Assembly (NCBI RefSeq): GCF_003058265.1
Contig: NZ_QBUK01000005.1
Coordinates: forward strand, 1-64,000
DNA length: 64,000 bases
Origin: Flagellimonas amoyensis
Lineage (GTDB): Bacteria; Bacteroidota; Bacteroidia; Flavobacteriales; Flavobacteriaceae
Direction of reading: 5' to 3'
Shown here: one piece after another, positions 62,485 to 64,000 of the stretch
How positions within the stretch are numbered: the stretch's first letter is position 1
How the letters are laid out: the number at the start of each line of letters is the position of its first letter
Position numbers and translations under genes: made by a program
The notes under the pieces: model-generated
Databases searched by the model: none
The model's input: only the letters and a program-made list of their open reading frames with translations
What the model was told of the DNA's origin: nothing

Positions 62485-63090
62485 TTATTCTTGATTTGAA
62501 TTGATGATTGAGTTCAGAATTTTTCTTCCTTTCGGGGTCACGATGCCACGGAGATGGTACTCCAGATAATAGTCCAAAATCTGCGCCTTGCTGAAAATTT
62601 CTGTGGGAAACAGCCGGTTGTCCTTGATGCTGGTCACCCCCGAAAAATAGATCCGGGACACAAACTCCACGTTGAGGTTGTCCCGATAGATCCCCATTTC
62701 CATGCCCCGTCTTACATTTTCGGCAACACAGCCATGCATGGAATCGTATTGCTTTTGTTTCAAGGCTTCGTGGATCTTGGGATAATATTTCTGCAATTGG
62801 TACACTGGGGACGATTTTTCATCCTTTAGGTGCACCATGACAAATTTTTTGATCTCATAAAGTTCCTCAATAGGGTCTTTTTGGTGCGAAACGATGTGGT
62901 CTATCCCACTGGTGATGATATCGCACATGGTCATGGTTGCCTCTTCCACCAGTTCGGTCTTGTTCCTGAAATGGGAGTAGATGGTCTTCTTTGAAATGCC
63001 CATATCATTGGCAAGATCGTCCATGGTCACGCTCTTAAAACCTAGGTTGATGAACAGCTCCGTTGCTTTGTGTATGATTTTTTCCCGCAT
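62485..63090 (-). CDS. TetR/AcrR-family regulator of the efflux operon
   Basis: I start at ATG 63090 (201 residues, MREKIIHKATELFINLGF), the standard TetR start; the longer frame crosses the promoter. The helix-turn-helix is MDDLANDMGISKKTIYSHFRNK (about 22-44 region). The C-terminal 150 residues form the ligand-binding helices. It is the first gene of the tetR-tolC-adaptor-permease operon and probably represses it through the palindrome at 63110-63143 until a substrate binds. Confidence 0.93.
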   Translation of the reverse strand: MREKIIHKATELFINLGFKSVTMDDLANDMGISKKTIYSHFRNKTELVEEATMTMCDIITSGIDHIVSHQKDPIEELYEIKKFVMVHLKDEKSSPVYQLQKYYPKIHEALKQKQYDSMHGCVAENVRRGMEMGIYRDNLNVEFVSRIYFSGVTSIKDNRLFPTEIFSKAQILDYYLEYHLRGIVTPKGRKILNSIINSNQE

Positions 63091-63099
63091 AATGAGGGG

Positions 63100-63143
63100 C
63101 AAAAGTAGTCTAGGAAACTTTAAAAACAAAAAAAGTTTCCTAG
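63100..63143 (-). promoter_or_regulatory. Efflux-operon promoter with overlapping palindromic operator
   Basis: On the minus strand TTTG (63130-63127), 19 bases, then TACTTTTG (63107-63100) match the Bacteroidetes promoter consensus. CTAGGAAACTTT (63110-63121) and AAAGTTTCCTAG (63132-63143) form a perfect 12-bp inverted repeat that lies over the -33 to -7 region, as expected for repression by the TetR protein. The implied leader is only about five bases. Confidence 0.8.
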
Positions 63144-63311
63144 GTTTTACAATTTTTTAACCGGGGCTTTGTTCTTGGCTATCAATTGGAAACCTTCAGG
63201 ACAGACTGTTCAGACAGTTCGTCCGGGTCGGGCGTGTCGGAGCTTTTCGGCCCTAAGTTCCAGAAAAAGGGCCTGTACCTTAGAAAGTACTTTTGTTTGA
63301 TGTTGTTCTTT

Positions 63312-63734
63312 TTACTCGGTATCATGATTTTCGTTTTTGATTCTTTCTACATAAGCCTTATAGGCTTCTTCGCCCTCTTCTTTCCAGAATTGGTCGTAAT
63401 GTTTCCATTCGTCAAAGTCCCTTCGAAGTGAAACACATCTGTTTGACGATTTTATTTTCGATTTGTGACGCGGACCGCCCCCTTTTTTTCCTCCACCGCC
63501 AAATCCAAAAAGGAGTTTGGCCAGGACGAAGATGCCCAAGGATTGCCAGTAGGTGATGGTGGACAGTCCAAAAAGGTCGGGCATGAGCCAGTTCCACAAT
63601 CGCATCAGAAGGTAGTTTGCCAAGAGGAACATTGCCACTCCGAAGAGCACCATGGCCATTACCTTTACGATTTTCTTCACCTTGTGTTCCACCTTTTTTT
63701 CGACACTTCTTCCGAAGTCATTTTTACGTTCCAT
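63312..63734 (-). CDS. Membrane protein of unknown function next to a sigma factor
   Basis: The 140-residue protein has a basic N-terminus, two transmembrane helices (about 25-45 and 58-78), a glycine-rich loop (FGFGGGGKKGGG) and a charged C-terminus ending in a helical DEWKHYDQFWKEEGEEA segment. I recognise no family. Its ATG overlaps the end of the sigma-factor gene by 11 bases, so it is translationally coupled and may be an accessory or anti-sigma-like factor, though it lacks a known anti-sigma domain. Confidence 0.7.
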   Translation of the reverse strand: MERKNDFGRSVEKKVEHKVKKIVKVMAMVLFGVAMFLLANYLLMRLWNWLMPDLFGLSTITYWQSLGIFVLAKLLFGFGGGGKKGGGPRHKSKIKSSNRCVSLRRDFDEWKHYDQFWKEEGEEAYKAYVERIKNENHDTE

Positions 63735-64000
63735 AATTTGATTCTTTTATGTTTTCCAAGCTTTTTGATAATTCCGACATGGCCCGGTGCCTTCGGGACA
63801 TCAATGTCCCTGAGGGTATGCCGGTGCGTTCGGCCAATTCTTTATAGGTAAATCCTTCAAAATCAATGGCAATGACAATATCCCTGTACACCGGCTTCAA
63901 GTCCGTTATGGCCTTTTTAAGGGCCGCTTCCATTTCAGGGGAATAGCTATTGTCCGCATCGCCATAGAACAGTTCTGCAAATTCCTGCCACTGTTGGTCT
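63724..64000 (-). CDS. ECF-type sigma-70 family factor, N-terminus beyond window
   Basis: The frame is open from base 64000 to the stop at 63724, so only the last 91 residues are present. Region 4 is seen: KPVYRDIVIAIDFEGFTYKEL and AERTGIPSGTLMSRRHRAM, the helix-turn-helix that reads the -35 element. The internal Met at 63933 is not the real start. The gene is coupled to the membrane protein downstream. Confidence 0.85.
   Translation of the reverse strand, partial: DQQWQEFAELFYGDADNSYSPEMEAALKKAITDLKPVYRDIVIAIDFEGFTYKELAERTGIPSGTLMSRRHRAMSELSKSLENIKESNYGT

Noticed and set aside
63186..63431. 81-residue plus-strand frame near the efflux promoter
   Set aside because: It runs into the antisense of the membrane protein at 63312-63734 and lacks a supported start.
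1..64000. tRNA, rRNA, prophage, insertion sequence or integrative element
   Set aside because: No cloverleaf, ribosomal RNA, transposase, integrase or terminal repeat was recognised, and gene style is even across the window.

Overview
The window looks like a chromosome segment of a marine Flavobacteriaceae bacterium, probably close to Muricauda/Allomuricauda/Flagellimonas. The genus is an inference from gene content and style; no rRNA is present. Supporting signs are moderate GC, frequent -7 boxes of the Bacteroidetes type (TAnnTTTG), DUF3078, DUF3109, TerB-DnaJ and BrxA/B bacilliredoxin proteins, a TPR-LytS/LytTR two-component pair, and many lipoproteins. I see no tRNA, rRNA, CRISPR array, prophage, transposase or insertion sequence. 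Coding density is high. Both ends are cut through genes: a DUF1080 lipoprotein at the left and an ECF sigma factor at the right.

Layout. 1-8441: DUF1080 lipoprotein, giant Asp-box propeller protein, HemJ, NtrY-like kinase, enoyl-CoA hydratase, unknown secreted protein. 8442-22270: collagen-like lipoprotein, radical SAM protein, Tat-exported Gfo/Idh protein, HD hydrolase, PlsC, bacilliredoxin, TerB-DnaJ, HupE/UreJ-like protein, dCMP deaminase, CtpA-type protease, MarC, DUF3109, TPR kinase and LytTR regulator. 22271-26857: LytTR-site spacer, a 39-residue membrane peptide, a possible small RNA, and nrdB-nrdA. 26873-39495: two divergent sugar-oxidation modules. 39588-41628: yicC-gmk-nadD. 41633-48097: GH130-like protein, PiT phosphate transporter with porin, dgt. 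48094-55628: DUF3078, dxs, tadA, cold-shock protein, ClC channel, aspS. 56001-63090: MORN-like protein and a tetR-tolC-adaptor-RND efflux operon. 63312-64000: membrane protein and sigma factor.

The most interesting part is 26.9-39.5 kb. Module A has a Tat-type lipoprotein gamma subunit (gluconate 2-dehydrogenase subunit 3 family) plus a GMC flavoenzyme, divergent from a TIM-barrel lipoprotein, DinB, two MFS transporters and a cytosolic Gfo/Idh dehydrogenase. Module B has a paralogous GMC flavoenzyme plus an ASCH protein, divergent from a cytosolic TIM-barrel protein and two exported DUF1080 proteins. Both GMC proteins carry a C-x5-C-x3-C motif like the 3Fe-4S site of the FAD-glucose dehydrogenase alpha subunit. 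Together this suggests a periplasmic 3-keto-glycoside route: oxidise the glycoside at C3, cleave it by DUF1080 elimination, hydrate it, import it, and reduce the keto-sugar in the cytosol. The two divergent spacers share the 15-base motif AATCCCTATRTTTAT.

Regulatory structure is visible elsewhere. There is a 21-bp-phased LytTR repeat pair before the 39-residue peptide, three 11-bp-phased AACAT repeats before the phosphate porin-PiT operon, a palindrome over a textbook promoter before tetR, and a 36-base dyad over the -7 box of the radical SAM gene. Several intergenic spacers hold degenerate repeats with a 7-bp period, and one holds a REP-like hairpin.
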